Assembly: GCF_013328815.1 (NCBI RefSeq)
Contig: NZ_JABUHN010000017.1
Location: forward strand, 1-57,048
Direction of reading: 5' to 3'
Length of the DNA stretch: 57,048 nt
DNA from: Tabrizicola fusiformis
GTDB lineage: Bacteria; Pseudomonadota; Alphaproteobacteria; Rhodobacterales; Rhodobacteraceae
Each line of letters begins with the position of its first letter. Position 1 is the stretch's first letter. The notes beneath the pieces are model-generated. The model was not told the DNA's origin and searched no databases. It worked only from the letters and a program-made list of their open reading frames with translations. The position numbers and the translations under genes were made by a program. This document shows positions 43,400-52,934 of this stretch, one piece after another.

Positions 43400-44839
43400 T
43401 CAGACCGACAGGCAGGCGTATTTCACCGTCAGGTAATCCTCGATCCCGTGGTGCGAGCCTTCGCGCCCGATGCCCGATTGCTTTACCCCGCCGAAGGGCG
43501 CAACCTCGGTGCTGATCAGGCCGGTGTTGATGCCGACCATGCCGGTTTCCAGCCCCTCCATCACCCGCCAGACCCGGCCCAGATCGCGGGTATAGACATA
43601 GGAGGCCAGCCCGAATTCGCTGTCATTGGCGCGGGCGACCACCTCTTCCTCGGTGTCGAAACGGAAGACCGGCGCGACGGGGCCAAAGGTTTCCTCGCGC
43701 GCAATGTCCATCGCATCGGTCATGCCCGACAGGACGGTCGGCCGGTAGAAGGTGCCGTCCAGCCGCGCCCCGCCGGTCGCCACGCTTGCGCCCTTGGTGC
43801 GGGCGTCGGCGATATGCGCCTCGACCTTGGCCAAAGCTGCGGGGCTGATCAGCGGGCCGATCTCGGAACCCGCCGCATCCCCCGGCCCCACGCGCAGCGC
43901 CGCGACCGCCTCGGCCAGACGGGCGACAAAGGCATCATGGATGCCCGATTGCGCATAAATGCGGTTGGTGCAGACGCAGGTTTGCCCGGCATTGCGGAAC
44001 TTGGACGCGATGCAGCCCTGCACCGCCGCCTCAAGATCGGCGTCGTCGAACACGATGAAGGGCGCGTTGCCGCCCAGCTCCAGCGACAGTTTCTTGATCT
44101 GCGCCGCCCCCTGTCGCATCAGGATGCGGCCGACATTGGTGGACCCGGTGAAGGTGATCTTGCGCACCGTCGGGTTCTCGCAGAACTCCAGCCCAAGCCC
44201 CACGGCATCGGTCGCGGGCAGGATCGACATCACCCCGGCAGGCAGCCCGGCCCGTTCGGCCAGCACCGCCAGCGCCAGCGCCGACAGCGGGGTTTCCGCC
44301 GCAGGCTTGGCCACGATGGCACAGCCCGCCGCCAGCGCCGGAGCCAGCTTGCGCGCGATCATCGCATTTGGGAAATTCCACGGCGTCACCGCCGCCACCA
44401 CGCCGACCGGCTGACGCAGCACCATCAGCCGGGTATCGCGGCGGTGGCCGGGGATGGTTTCGCCATAGATCCGCTTGGCCTCTTCGGCGAACCATTCGAT
44501 ATAGCTGGCGCCATAGAGGATTTCCGCCTTCGCCTCGGCCAGCGGCTTGCCCATTTCGGCGGTCAGGATCGCCGCCAGATCATCGGCATGGGTCAGCACC
44601 AGATCATGCCAGCGCCGCAGCACCGCCGCACGCTCTTTGCCGGTATGGGCGGCCCAGCCGGGCTGCGCCTTGGCAGCCAGCGCAATGGCTTCGGCGGCAT
44701 CGGCGCGGCTGCAATCGGCAACCTCGGCCAGAAGCGTGCCGCGCGCCGGATCGGTCACGGCAAAGCGGCGGTCGCGCGCCACCCATGCCCCACCCAGAAA
44801 GGCACGGGTCTCAATCAGGCTGGGGTCGTTCAACTGCAT
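43400..44839 (-). CDS. gabD: NAD(P)-dependent succinate-semialdehyde dehydrogenase
   Basis: A 479-residue aldehyde dehydrogenase. LELGGNAPFIVFDDADL carries the catalytic glutamate, and GQTCVCTNRIYAQ the catalytic cysteine followed by the second cysteine typical of GabD. GRDTR-like RRDTRLMVLRQPVGVVAAVTPWNFP and NTGLISTEVAPFGGVKQSGIGREG are also GabD-like. It oxidises succinate semialdehyde to succinate. It is the last gene of a ten-gene minus-strand operon, two bases after the ABC ATPase gene, which points to succinate semialdehyde as an end product of the imported substrate. Confidence 0.87.
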   Translation of the reverse strand: MQLNDPSLIETRAFLGGAWVARDRRFAVTDPARGTLLAEVADCSRADAAEAIALAAKAQPGWAAHTGKERAAVLRRWHDLVLTHADDLAAILTAEMGKPLAEAKAEILYGASYIEWFAEEAKRIYGETIPGHRRDTRLMVLRQPVGVVAAVTPWNFPNAMIARKLAPALAAGCAIVAKPAAETPLSALALAVLAERAGLPAGVMSILPATDAVGLGLEFCENPTVRKITFTGSTNVGRILMRQGAAQIKKLSLELGGNAPFIVFDDADLEAAVQGCIASKFRNAGQTCVCTNRIYAQSGIHDAFVARLAEAVAALRVGPGDAAGSEIGPLISPAALAKVEAHIADARTKGASVATGGARLDGTFYRPTVLSGMTDAMDIAREETFGPVAPVFRFDTEEEVVARANDSEFGLASYVYTRDLGRVWRVMEGLETGMVGINTGLISTEVAPFGGVKQSGIGREGSHHGIEDYLTVKYACLSV

Positions 44840-44841
44840 CT

Positions 44842-45930
44842 TTATCCTCGCACGAAAGCATGGGCCGCCTCGGGCGACCAGCGTATATACAGGCTGTCCC
44901 CGCGCGCAATCCGGCCCGAAAGCGGATGGCCAAAATTCAGCCGCACCGACAGCGCGTCACCCCAGCTTGTCCGTGCCGCAACCGTGGTGTTGTTGCCAAG
45001 GAAGGTCATATCCTCGACCGTGACCGGCAGCGAGGCGCCCGCCGCCCCCGGCTCTGGCGCAAGCTCGATCCGTTCGGGCCGCAGCATAAGCTCGGCCGCC
45101 TGCCCGGCATGGCCGCTGCCGTGCAGCGGAACATCGGCCACCAGCGTTCCATCGGCAAAGCGCAACCCGGCGCGATTGCCGCTGACCCCCGCCAGTTGCC
45201 CGGCAAGAAAGGTGCTGTCGCCAATGAAATCGGCCACGAAATGCGTGGCGGGATTGGCATAAAGCTCGGGTCCGGTGCCAACCTGCTCGATCTTGCCCTG
45301 ATTGAAGATGGCAATGCGGTCCGACAGGCGCAAAGCCTCTTCCTGATCATGGGTGACATACAAGATCGTCACCCCGGTTTCCTGATGGATGCGGCGGATT
45401 TCAAACTGAATTTCCTCGCGCAGCTTCTTGTCGAGCGCGGAAAGCGGCTCATCCATCAGCAACACCGGCGGATCATAGACCAGCGCCCGGGCCAAGGCGA
45501 CGCGCTGCTGCTGGCCGCCCGACATCTTGGCCGGCATCCGGTCTTCGAACCCGTCCAGCCGCACCAGCGACAAGGCGCGCTTGACCTTGGCGGCAACCTC
45601 ATCCTGCCCCATGCGGCGCACGCGCAGCGGGAAGGCCACGTTTTCCCCCACGCTCAGATGCGGGAAAAGCGTATAGCGTTGGAACACCATGCCGATGTTG
45701 CGCTTGTGCGAGGGCGTTTGCAGGATCGACTGGCCCCGCAGCCGGATATCGCCCGCGGTGGGGTCTTGAAACCCGGCAAGGATGTAAAGCGTCGTCGATT
45801 TGCCCGAGCCGGACGGGCCGAGGAAAGTCATGAACTCCCCTTCGGCGATGGCCAGCTCGACATGGTCGGTGGCGACGACATTGCCATAGGTCTTGCGGAT
45901 GCCGTTGATGTGCAGGAAGGGCGCGGTCAT
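44842..45930 (-). CDS. Polyamine-type ABC transporter ATP-binding protein (PotA-like)
   Basis: A 362-residue ATPase. Walker [10 protein letters not shown], signature [15 protein letters not shown], Walker [13 protein letters not shown] and the switch histidine in [10 protein letters not shown] are intact. A C-terminal TOBE domain follows (about residues 270-355, [27 protein letters not shown]). The start [16 protein letters not shown] overlaps the preceding permease stop (ATGA). It energises a PotBC-type importer. Confidence 0.9.
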   Translation of the reverse strand: MTAPFLHINGIRKTYGNVVATDHVELAIAEGEFMTFLGPSGSGKSTTLYILAGFQDPTAGDIRLRGQSILQTPSHKRNIGMVFQRYTLFPHLSVGENVAFPLRVRRMGQDEVAAKVKRALSLVRLDGFEDRMPAKMSGGQQQRVALARALVYDPPVLLMDEPLSALDKKLREEIQFEIRRIHQETGVTILYVTHDQEEALRLSDRIAIFNQGKIEQVGTGPELYANPATHFVADFIGDSTFLAGQLAGVSGNRAGLRFADGTLVADVPLHGSGHAGQAAELMLRPERIELAPEPGAAGASLPVTVEDMTFLGNNTTVAARTSWGDALSVRLNFGHPLSGRIARGDSLYIRWSPEAAHAFVRG

Positions 45931-46727
45931 TCGGATTTGCCTTTGCGGATCAGGGCGGCGGCGATCATCAGGATCACCGTCAGCGCGACAAGAAGGGTTG
46001 AGGCGGCGGCGATCACCGGGGTCAAATCCTGCCGCAGCGTGGTCCAGACCTTGACCGGCAGGGTCTGCAGGCTGGGCGAGGCCATGAAAATCGCCAGAAC
46101 CACCTCGTCCCACGAGATGAGGAAGGAAAAGATTGCTGCCGAAAACAGCCCGTGGCGGATGCCCGGCAGGGTAACGCGCAGCCGCGCCTCCCATGGGCTG
46201 GCGCCGCAGAGGATGGCGGCATCCTCGATGGCGGGGTCAAAGGTTTCCAGTGCGCCGGTGATGGTGATGATGGCAAAGGGCAGCGCCACGATCAGATGGG
46301 CAATCACAAAGCCCGGCAGCGTGCCGTTGATGCCCAGCCGCAGGAAGGCCGCGTAAAGCGCCACGGCGACGATCACCACCGGCAGCACCATCGGCGTCAG
46401 GAAGAACGCCCGCAGCACGGCGCGGCCGCGGAACTTGCCCCGCACCAGCGCCAGCGACGCCAGAAGACCCAGCGCCACCGACAACACCATGACGATGACG
46501 CCGATCTTGGCCGAGGTCAGCGCCGCACCCAGCCAGCGCGGATCGGCGAACAGTTCTTCATACCATTTCAGCGTCCAGCCCGGCGGCGGAAAGATCAGCC
46601 AGCGCGACGACCCGAAAGACAGCGCCACGATGAACAGGATGGGCAGCAGCAGGAACAGCGCCATCAGCGCGCAGATGCCCGAAAGCGCCCATTTCCACGC
46701 GCCCAGCTTGTTGAAATCCAAGAGCAT
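45927..46727 (-). CDS. Polyamine-type ABC transporter permease (PotC-like)
   Basis: A 266-residue inner-membrane permease with six hydrophobic segments. FLLLPILFIVALSFGSSRWLIFPPPGWTLKWYEELF is the PotC-type N-terminus, and EDAAILCGASPWEARLRVTLPGI is the EAA loop that docks the ATPase. The start MLLDFNKLG abuts the PotB-like stop by one base, though the frame stays open upstream. It overlaps the ATPase gene by 4 bp. Confidence 0.87.
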   Translation of the reverse strand: MLLDFNKLGAWKWALSGICALMALFLLLPILFIVALSFGSSRWLIFPPPGWTLKWYEELFADPRWLGAALTSAKIGVIVMVLSVALGLLASLALVRGKFRGRAVLRAFFLTPMVLPVVIVAVALYAAFLRLGINGTLPGFVIAHLIVALPFAIITITGALETFDPAIEDAAILCGASPWEARLRVTLPGIRHGLFSAAIFSFLISWDEVVLAIFMASPSLQTLPVKVWTTLRQDLTPVIAAASTLLVALTVILMIAAALIRKGKSE

Positions 46728-47566
46728 CAGCGGCCCTCCCCCGGCTCGAAGAAGCGCAGTTGCACGGCGTAAAGACCCAGCGTCACCACCAGCAGCACAA
46801 AGGCCGCCGCCCCGCCCATGCCCCAGTTCAGCAGGCTTTGCACCTGTTGGGCAATCAGCTCGGCCAGCATCATGTTGGCCGTCCCGCCCAAGAGCGAGGG
46901 CGTGACGTAATAGCCCAGCGACATCACGAAAACCATCAGCGCACCCGAGGCGATGCCGGGTGCGGCCAGCGGCACCAGCACCCGCCACAGCGCCTGCGCC
47001 TTGGTTGCGCCGCACAGGGCGGCGGCCTGCAGGATGGCCGGGTCGATCTTCTTGATGACCCCCATCAGCGGCAGGATCATGAAGGGCAGCATGATATAGA
47101 CCATGCCGATGGTCACCCCCACCAGATTGTTCGTCAGTTGCAGCGGCGCGTCGATCAGACCCAGCGCCATCAGGCTGCGGTTGATCAGCCCGGTCTGTTG
47201 CAGCAGCACCATCCAAGCATAGGTGCGCGCCAGAAGGTTGGTCCACATCGACAAAAGGATGATGGCAAAGATCACCCCGGCCCAGCGCCGCGGCATGATG
47301 GCCAGCGCCCAGGCGACCGGAAAGGCGATCAGCACGGTGATCAGCGTGACCACGGCCGACACGAAGAAGGTGTTGAAGAAGATCCGTGCATAGGTCGAAT
47401 TGCCCAGAAGCGTGACATAGTTCTGCAGGCCCGGCTCCGGCTCGGTGACCGAACGGGTCAGAAGTGCCGCGACCGGCACCACGAAAAAGGCCAGCAAGAG
47501 CAGGATGGCAGGCATGGCAAAGCCAAGCCCTGATCCGCGGCGGCGCGCGGCGATGGCGGACAGCAT
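46727..47566 (-). CDS. Polyamine-type ABC transporter permease (PotB-like)
   Basis: A 279-residue permease with about six helices. LLLLAFFVVPVAALLTRSV is the first segment and LQAAALCGATKAQALWRVLVPLAAPGI the EAA loop. WTNLLARTYAWMVLLQQTGLIN is a conserved PotB block. It lies 73 bp after the binding-protein gene, with a hairpin in the gap, as is common where binding protein is made in excess. Confidence 0.87.
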   Translation of the reverse strand: MLSAIAARRRGSGLGFAMPAILLLLAFFVVPVAALLTRSVTEPEPGLQNYVTLLGNSTYARIFFNTFFVSAVVTLITVLIAFPVAWALAIMPRRWAGVIFAIILLSMWTNLLARTYAWMVLLQQTGLINRSLMALGLIDAPLQLTNNLVGVTIGMVYIMLPFMILPLMGVIKKIDPAILQAAALCGATKAQALWRVLVPLAAPGIASGALMVFVMSLGYYVTPSLLGGTANMMLAELIAQQVQSLLNWGMGGAAAFVLLVVTLGLYAVQLRFFEPGEGR

Positions 47567-47596
47567 TGGGAAACCCTCAGAAGGATGTCAGCAGAT

Positions 47597-47625
47597 GGTC
47601 CGGGCGCCTTGGCAGCACCCGGACC
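47597..47625 (-). terminator. Hairpin between binding-protein and permease genes
   Basis: GGTCCGGG (47597-47604) pairs exactly with CCCGGACC (47618-47625), and GCC/GGC can pair in the loop. In the operon's direction this follows the binding-protein stop and precedes the PotB-like gene. It may stabilise the upstream mRNA or cause partial termination. Confidence 0.5.
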
Positions 47626-47639
47626 GTTGCAGGCGGGCG

Positions 47640-48650
47640 TTACTGCGCCTGCCAAGCATACCAGCGGTTGCCGATCTCATCGCGGTGTTCGGCCCAATAG
47701 GCCATGTCGGCATTCACCTGCACCGCCGTCTGTGCATCGGGCAGCGTGGCGCGCACCGCAGGGTCCATCAGATCGGCCGAACCAAGGTTGATCGGCGCAT
47801 AGCCGGTGGTGGCGGCAAAGGCGGCCTGTCCTTCGGCGCTGGTCGCCTCGGCGATGAACTTCATCGCGGCTTCCTTGTTGGCTGCCCCCTTGGGCACCAC
47901 CAGCGCATCGGCGGCAGTGATGTTCTGATCCCAGCTTATGCCCACCGGCATTCCGTCGGCGGCCAGTGCGGCAAGACGGCCGTTCCAGAAAAAGCCGATC
48001 GGCGCCTCACCCGAGGCGAGGAGTTGCTGCGACTGCGCGCCACCCTCCCACCAGATGATATCGGCCTTGATCGTGTCCAGCTTGGCAAAGGCCCGGTCAA
48101 GGTCCAGCGGATAGAGCGCATCCGGTGCCACGCCATCGGCCAGCAGGGCCGCTTCGATCACACCCGGAGCCGACCATTTGTAGAAGGTCCGCTTGCCGGG
48201 AAACTTGGCGGTGTCGAACAGGTCGGCCAGCGTGGCGGGCTGATCGCCGGTGAAATTCGCCGGGTTCCAGCCCAGCACGAAGGAGTAGTAGAACGAGCCT
48301 ACCGCGAAATCCGACACAAAGCGCGGGTCAAGCTTGGTCTTGTCGATCACGGTAAAGTCCAGCGGCTCCAGCAGCCCGGCTTTGCCGGCCTGAAGCGCCC
48401 AGTCATATTCGGCGTCCACCACATCCCAAGACACTGCCCCGGCCTCGACCATAGCTTTGATCTTGCCGTAATCGGTGGGACCATCGGCCACGACCGCAGG
48501 CCCGCCCTTTTCGGTGAAGGGGGCCGCCCAATGCGCCATCTGCGCATCCTGCGTCGTGCCGCCCCAAGAGGTGAACACCATGTCCTGCGCCAAAGCGCCT
48601 TGCGCGGCAAACACGGCAGCCGTGGCCAGCGCCACAAGTTTCGTCTTCAT
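47640..48650 (-). CDS. ABC transporter substrate-binding protein, PotD/SBP_bac_8 type
   Basis: A 336-residue periplasmic protein. MKTKLVALATAAVFAAQGALA is a Sec signal peptide. The mature part starts QDMVFTSWGGTTQDAQ, the strand found in spermidine/putrescine-type binding proteins, followed by WDVVDAEYDWALQAGKAGLLEPLDF and IIWWEGGAQSQQLLASGEAPIGFFWNGR. The start follows GGGAGGAGATAGG. The ligand is probably a cationic or nitrogenous compound, but an organic acid or heterocycle cannot be excluded. Confidence 0.87.
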   Translation of the reverse strand: MKTKLVALATAAVFAAQGALAQDMVFTSWGGTTQDAQMAHWAAPFTEKGGPAVVADGPTDYGKIKAMVEAGAVSWDVVDAEYDWALQAGKAGLLEPLDFTVIDKTKLDPRFVSDFAVGSFYYSFVLGWNPANFTGDQPATLADLFDTAKFPGKRTFYKWSAPGVIEAALLADGVAPDALYPLDLDRAFAKLDTIKADIIWWEGGAQSQQLLASGEAPIGFFWNGRLAALAADGMPVGISWDQNITAADALVVPKGAANKEAAMKFIAEATSAEGQAAFAATTGYAPINLGSADLMDPAVRATLPDAQTAVQVNADMAYWAEHRDEIGNRWYAWQAQ

Positions 48651-48680
48651 CCTATCTCCTCCCAAAGATGATGCAGGGGT

Positions 48681-50144
48681 TCAGCGCATCACGAACGGAT
48701 CCGGGATCGGATCGTCCGAGGTGCGCAGCCAGACGGTCTTGACCGTCGTGTAATCCAGCGCCGCCGCCATGCCGCCTTCACGGCCATGGCCCGAAAGACC
48801 GTGGCCGCCAAAGGGCGCGATGGGCGAAACGGCGCGGTAGGTGTTGACCCAGACGATCCCGGCCCGAATGCCCCGGATCATCCTGTGGGCGCGGGTCAGG
48901 CTGCGGGTGAAAACGCCCGAGGCAAGGCCGTATTCGGTGTCATTGGCCAGCACCAACGCCTGATCCTCGGTATCAAAGGCCACGACCGAAAGGATGGGGC
49001 CAAAGAACTCTTCCCGCAGGCAGGGCGCATCGGGCGCATTCGTGCAGTCCAGAATGGTCGGCGGAAAGTAGAAACCCGGCCCCTCCGGCGCCACGCCGCC
49101 GGTGACAATCACCGCCCCCGCCGCGACGGAGCGGGCAATCAGTGCCACGATCCGGTCCCGCTGGCGGGCGGTGCAAAGCGGGCCAACCTCGGTTGCCATC
49201 TGATCAGGGGCACCGATTGCCACCGCTTCGGCCTTGGCCTTCAGCCGGGCAAGGAACGCCTCCTTGACGCTGCGCTGCACCAGAAGACGCGAGCCTGCGA
49301 CACAGCTTTGCCCGGTGGCCGCGAAGATGCCCGAAACCTGCGCATTGGCGGCGCTGTCTAGATCGGCGTCGTCAAAGACGATGAAGGGCGATTTCCCCCC
49401 CAGCTCCAGCGAGGTTTTGGCAAGGTTCTCGGCGCTTGCCCGCACGATATGGCGCGCGGTTTCCGGCCCGCCAGTAAAGGCGATATGGGCCACTTTCGGA
49501 TGGGTAGTCAGCGCCCGCCCCGCCTCTGGCCCGCCGGTGAGGATATTGACAACGCCGGGCGGAAAGCCCGCCTCCTGCACCAGCCGCGCGAACTCCAGCA
49601 GCGGCGCCGGGCCATCCTCGGACGCCTTGACGACCAAGGTGCAACCCGCCGCCAGCGCCGGACCGATCTTGACCGCCGAGAGGAAAAGCTGGCTGTTCCA
49701 CGGCACGATGGCCGCAACCACGCCCACCGGCTCGCGCCGCAGCCAAACCTCCATATCCGGCTTGTCGATCGGCAGATGGGCGCCTTCGATCTTGTCCGCC
49801 AGCCCGGCATAATAGCGGTAATATTCCGCGACATAGGCGATCTGGGCGCTGGTTTCGCGGATGATCTTGCCGGTATCGCGGGTTTCCAGCGCAGCCAGAC
49901 GCGGCGCCGCCGCCTGCACCAGATCGGCCAGCCGGTGCAAAAGCTTGCCCCGCGCCGAAGCCGTCATCGCGGGCCACGGCCCCGACAGGAACGCCCGATG
50001 CGCCGCCGCCACCGCCCGCTCCACCTCGGCGGCACCGGCAAGGGGCATCTGCGCCCAAGGTGCCCCCGTGGCGGGGTCAAGGCTTTCAAACATCGCCGGG
50101 CCTTCCTCGAAAGCCCCGTCGATATACTGTGCAAAGCGGTCCAT
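48681..50144 (-). CDS. NAD-dependent aldehyde dehydrogenase
   Basis: A 487-residue enzyme with catalytic Glu in SLELGGKSPFIVF, catalytic Cys in GQSCVAGSRLLVQ, and the cofactor block GVVAAIVPWNSQLFLSAVKIGPALAAG. WVNTYRAVSPIAPFGGHGLSGHGREGG near the end resembles betaine- and amino-aldehyde dehydrogenases. It is fourth from last among the catabolic functions of the minus-strand operon, between the LLM monooxygenase (29-base gap) and the binding protein. An amino- or amido-aldehyde substrate is plausible. Confidence 0.87.
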   Translation of the reverse strand: MDRFAQYIDGAFEEGPAMFESLDPATGAPWAQMPLAGAAEVERAVAAAHRAFLSGPWPAMTASARGKLLHRLADLVQAAAPRLAALETRDTGKIIRETSAQIAYVAEYYRYYAGLADKIEGAHLPIDKPDMEVWLRREPVGVVAAIVPWNSQLFLSAVKIGPALAAGCTLVVKASEDGPAPLLEFARLVQEAGFPPGVVNILTGGPEAGRALTTHPKVAHIAFTGGPETARHIVRASAENLAKTSLELGGKSPFIVFDDADLDSAANAQVSGIFAATGQSCVAGSRLLVQRSVKEAFLARLKAKAEAVAIGAPDQMATEVGPLCTARQRDRIVALIARSVAAGAVIVTGGVAPEGPGFYFPPTILDCTNAPDAPCLREEFFGPILSVVAFDTEDQALVLANDTEYGLASGVFTRSLTRAHRMIRGIRAGIVWVNTYRAVSPIAPFGGHGLSGHGREGGMAAALDYTTVKTVWLRTSDDPIPDPFVMR

Positions 50145-50173
50145 CAGGCGTCCTTTCCGCTGGCGAAGTCTGG

Positions 50174-51211
50174 TCAGGCGAAGGCGGGCATCACGTCGCG
50201 GATCAGCCGTTCAAGCGAGGCTTTCTTGCGGGCAAAGCTCATCCCGGTGTCGATCCAGAAGCTGAACTCGTCATAGCCCAGCGCCTCGTATCCCTTAATC
50301 CGCTCGATCACTTCCGCAGGTTCACCGATGATCTGGTTCTTGCGCATCGCCGCCGCCGAATAGAACGGATGGGCCGCGATTTCGGCATCGGTCAGTTCCT
50401 GGATCAGGCCCTGGCTGATGGGCCGTTCGTTTTTGAACCAAGCGCCGAAATAGCAATAGAACTTGTTGATCTCTTCGGCGGCAAGTTGGGCATCCGCCTC
50501 GCTGTCGGCGACATAGGCGTGGCGCAGGACCATGATCTTCGGGCGCTCCACCTCGGGATGGGCGGCGCAGGCGGCGTTGAACCGCTCCATCAGGCTGACC
50601 ACCTCTTCGTCACCCAGATGCAGCGGCGTCACCTGCACGTTGCAGCCTTGCGACACGGCAAAGTCATGGCTGTTCGGGTCACGCGCCGCGACCCAGATCG
50701 GCGGGCCAGAGGGTTGCAGCGGCTTGGGCGAGGCGGTGGTTTTCGGGAACTGCCAGTATTCGCCGTCATGGGCGTAATCGCCTTCCCACAGCGCCTTGAC
50801 CGCCGGGATCAGCTCACGCATCCGCCCGCCGGCGCCCCAGGCATCCAGCCCCGGCATCAGCCGTTCATATTCAAAGCTGTAGGCGCCGCGCGCAATGCCA
50901 AGGTCGAGCCGACCGTCCATGATGATGTCGGCCATCGCCGCCTCACCCGCCAGCCGGATCGGATGCCAGAAGGGCGCAATCACCGTGCCGGTGCCCAGCC
51001 GGACATTCTTGGTCCGCCGCGCCAGATCGACAAGGTTCAGCAGCGGGTTCGGCGCGATGGTAAAGTTCATGCCGTGATGTTCGCCGGTCCAGATGGCGTG
51101 CATCCCGCCTTCGTCAGCCATGCGGCACAGCTCGATCATCTCATCATAAAGCTGCTTCTGGTCATCTTCGGCCGAAACGCGCTCCATATGGATGAAAAGT
51201 GAGAATTTCAT
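50174..51211 (-). CDS. LLM-class flavin-dependent monooxygenase
   Basis: A 345-residue bacterial-luciferase-like TIM-barrel protein. MKFSLFIHMER begins the barrel, AIWTGEHHGMNFTIAPNPLLNLVDLARRTKNVRLGTGTVI is the conserved N-terminal block, and GRLDLGIARGAYSFEYE the flavin-phosphate region. WVAARDPNSHDFAVSQGCNVQVTPL follows. Such enzymes use reduced FMN from a partner reductase, here the gene immediately upstream, overlapping by 4 bp. It is not RutA-like in sequence. The reaction may be ring opening, N- or C-oxidation; unknown. Confidence 0.85.
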   Translation of the reverse strand: MKFSLFIHMERVSAEDDQKQLYDEMIELCRMADEGGMHAIWTGEHHGMNFTIAPNPLLNLVDLARRTKNVRLGTGTVIAPFWHPIRLAGEAAMADIIMDGRLDLGIARGAYSFEYERLMPGLDAWGAGGRMRELIPAVKALWEGDYAHDGEYWQFPKTTASPKPLQPSGPPIWVAARDPNSHDFAVSQGCNVQVTPLHLGDEEVVSLMERFNAACAAHPEVERPKIMVLRHAYVADSEADAQLAAEEINKFYCYFGAWFKNERPISQGLIQELTDAEIAAHPFYSAAAMRKNQIIGEPAEVIERIKGYEALGYDEFSFWIDTGMSFARKKASLERLIRDVMPAFA

Positions 51212-52143
51212 GGGTCTTTCCTTTCCCCGATCCGTTGCACGCGTCCCTGTTCATGTGTCCCGAAATAGAGGCCGTAATTGCCCATACGAGCCTCGGCAGC
51301 GAGGCGTTCAAGCATGGTCAGCATGGCGGGGTCGGTGACATCTGCGACCCCCTCGGGCGTAAGATCGACAAAGGCACCCTGCGCAGGCGTGCCGGGTTTG
51401 GCGGGGCAGCGGAAGGCGATGTGCTGCTTGCCCTGCGTCACGTCATCGTAAACGGCATAGATTTCGCCCGCCGTGGCAGGCAGGCCGGTTTCGGCGATCA
51501 GGCGGGCAAGGGCGTTCTGCACCCCCTCACGCCCGACGCGGGCCATGGGCAGGGTCAGTCCGCCGCGCCCGTCATCGCGCAACAGGATCTTGCCTTCGCA
51601 TTCCAGAATGGCGGTGATCACCACATCGGGGCCTGCCGGCAGTTGCGCTGCCGTCTGCGCCGGGGTCACATAGGCCCCGCGGTAATAGCCCAGTCCCGGC
51701 GCCGGGGCGGCTTCGAACGCGCCGATCCGGCCCAGAAGGATCGTATGATCCCCCGCCGGGATGGCCTGTTCCAGCGTGCAATCGAACCACGCCGAAACGC
51801 CCGCGATCAGCGGCGATCCGACCGGCCCCTGCCGCCAGTAGACATTGGCAAAGCGGTCCTCAGACGGGCGGGCGAAGGTGGCAGAGACATCCTTCTGCCC
51901 CTCGGCCAGAATGTTCACGGCAAAGCCCGCGCCCGCAGCAAAAGCCGCCAGGTTGACCGAGCGGTTCGAGATCGACACCAGCAGAAGCGGCGGGTCCATC
52001 GAGACCGAGGAAAAGGAATTGGCGGTAAAGCCCAGCGGCTTGCCTGTATCGTCGCGGGTGGTGACCACGGTCACCCCGGTCATGAAGCAACCGAAGGCAT
52101 CGCGCAGCGCACGCGGGTCCAGCGGGGGAAGAGGGTCGGTCAT
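51208..52143 (-). CDS. Flavin reductase with C-terminal degenerate Nudix-like domain
   Basis: A 311-residue two-domain protein. Residues 10-160 are a flavin reductase (FGCFMTGVTVVTTRDDTGKPLGFTANSFSSVSMDPPLLLVSI). Residues about 173-300 resemble a Nudix hydrolase (VVITAILECEGKILL, then GGLTLPMARVGREGVQNALARLIAETGLPA). The Nudix box is broken: REUXEE reads ARLIAE, so pyrophosphohydrolase activity is unlikely and a binding role for a nucleotide or flavin is possible. It overlaps its neighbours by 4 bp at both ends and should feed reduced flavin to the LLM enzyme. Confidence 0.82.
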   Translation of the reverse strand: MTDPLPPLDPRALRDAFGCFMTGVTVVTTRDDTGKPLGFTANSFSSVSMDPPLLLVSISNRSVNLAAFAAGAGFAVNILAEGQKDVSATFARPSEDRFANVYWRQGPVGSPLIAGVSAWFDCTLEQAIPAGDHTILLGRIGAFEAAPAPGLGYYRGAYVTPAQTAAQLPAGPDVVITAILECEGKILLRDDGRGGLTLPMARVGREGVQNALARLIAETGLPATAGEIYAVYDDVTQGKQHIAFRCPAKPGTPAQGAFVDLTPEGVADVTDPAMLTMLERLAAEARMGNYGLYFGTHEQGRVQRIGERKDP

Positions 52144-52934
52144 GCCGCAATCTCCTTGGTGGACAGCCAGTGTTGAAGCTCTGCCGTGACCGCCTCGGGG
52201 GCGGTCAGGTTGACCATGTGGCGGTGCCCCCTGATCACCACGGCGCGGCCCTGCGGGGCCATCGCAGCCATGGCTTCGGTCATCGCCGGGGTAGAGTTGG
52301 CATCGCCATCCGCCGTCAGCACCAAGAGCGGGCAGCGGATTTCACTGAGCCGGTCGGAATAGACGGCATCACCGCGCGCAAAGGCGCGGTAGGCACTGGC
52401 ATAGCCCGTGGCCGAAACCGCCCGCAGCCAGCCCGCAACCTGATCGCGCAACGCCGCCTCTTCGGGGGAAAACCAGCGCGCCAGCGGTGCCTCGATGCCA
52501 CCCGCGCCCGCCGCAATCTCGGCCGCGCGGGCCAGAACGGCCGCCCGCGCCTCGGGTGTGCGGCGATGCACGCCGTTCAGCAGCGCCGCGCGCCGGATCA
52601 GATCGGGCCGTTCCACCGCAAGGCCCCCGGCAATCAGCGCGCCCATCGAATGACCAGCGACCGAGACCGGCCCAAGGCCCAACGCCTGAATCACCCGCGC
52701 CGCCCATGCGACGTAATCGGGCAGCTCCGGCGTGCCCGGCAGCGCGTCGCTTTCGCCATGGCCGGGCATATCGACGGCGATCACCCGGAAATCGCGGGCC
52801 AGCGCCGCGATCTGCGGACCCCAGGCTTCGGCCCGCATGCCGACACCATGGATCAGCAGCAGCGGCTCTCCCGCCCCCGCCTCGATCACGCGAACGGCAA
52901 GACCGTCAGACAGATGCAGGGTTTGCGACATCAT
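52140..52934 (-). CDS. Alpha/beta hydrolase
   Basis: A 264-residue hydrolase. LLLIHGVGMRAEAWGPQI has the HG oxyanion motif, VAGHSMGALIAGGLA the nucleophile serine, VLTADGDANSTPAM the aspartate and VIRGHRHMVNLTAPE the histidine. It resembles 3-oxoadipate enol-lactonase- and RutD-like hydrolases. MDMPGHGESDALPG is the usual cap-side motif (VDMPGHGESD). It overlaps the DUF1185 gene by 29 bp and the flavin reductase by 4 bp. It may hydrolyse the oxygenated product of the LLM enzyme. Confidence 0.85.
   Translation of the reverse strand: MMSQTLHLSDGLAVRVIEAGAGEPLLLIHGVGMRAEAWGPQIAALARDFRVIAVDMPGHGESDALPGTPELPDYVAWAARVIQALGLGPVSVAGHSMGALIAGGLAVERPDLIRRAALLNGVHRRTPEARAAVLARAAEIAAGAGGIEAPLARWFSPEEAALRDQVAGWLRAVSATGYASAYRAFARGDAVYSDRLSEIRCPLLVLTADGDANSTPAMTEAMAAMAPQGRAVVIRGHRHMVNLTAPEAVTAELQHWLSTKEIAA

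Noticed and set aside
50174-52934. A true Rut (uracil) pathway
   Set aside because: The LLM protein lacks RutA-type sequence, and RutB, RutC and RutG are missing. Only the general enzyme combination is shared.
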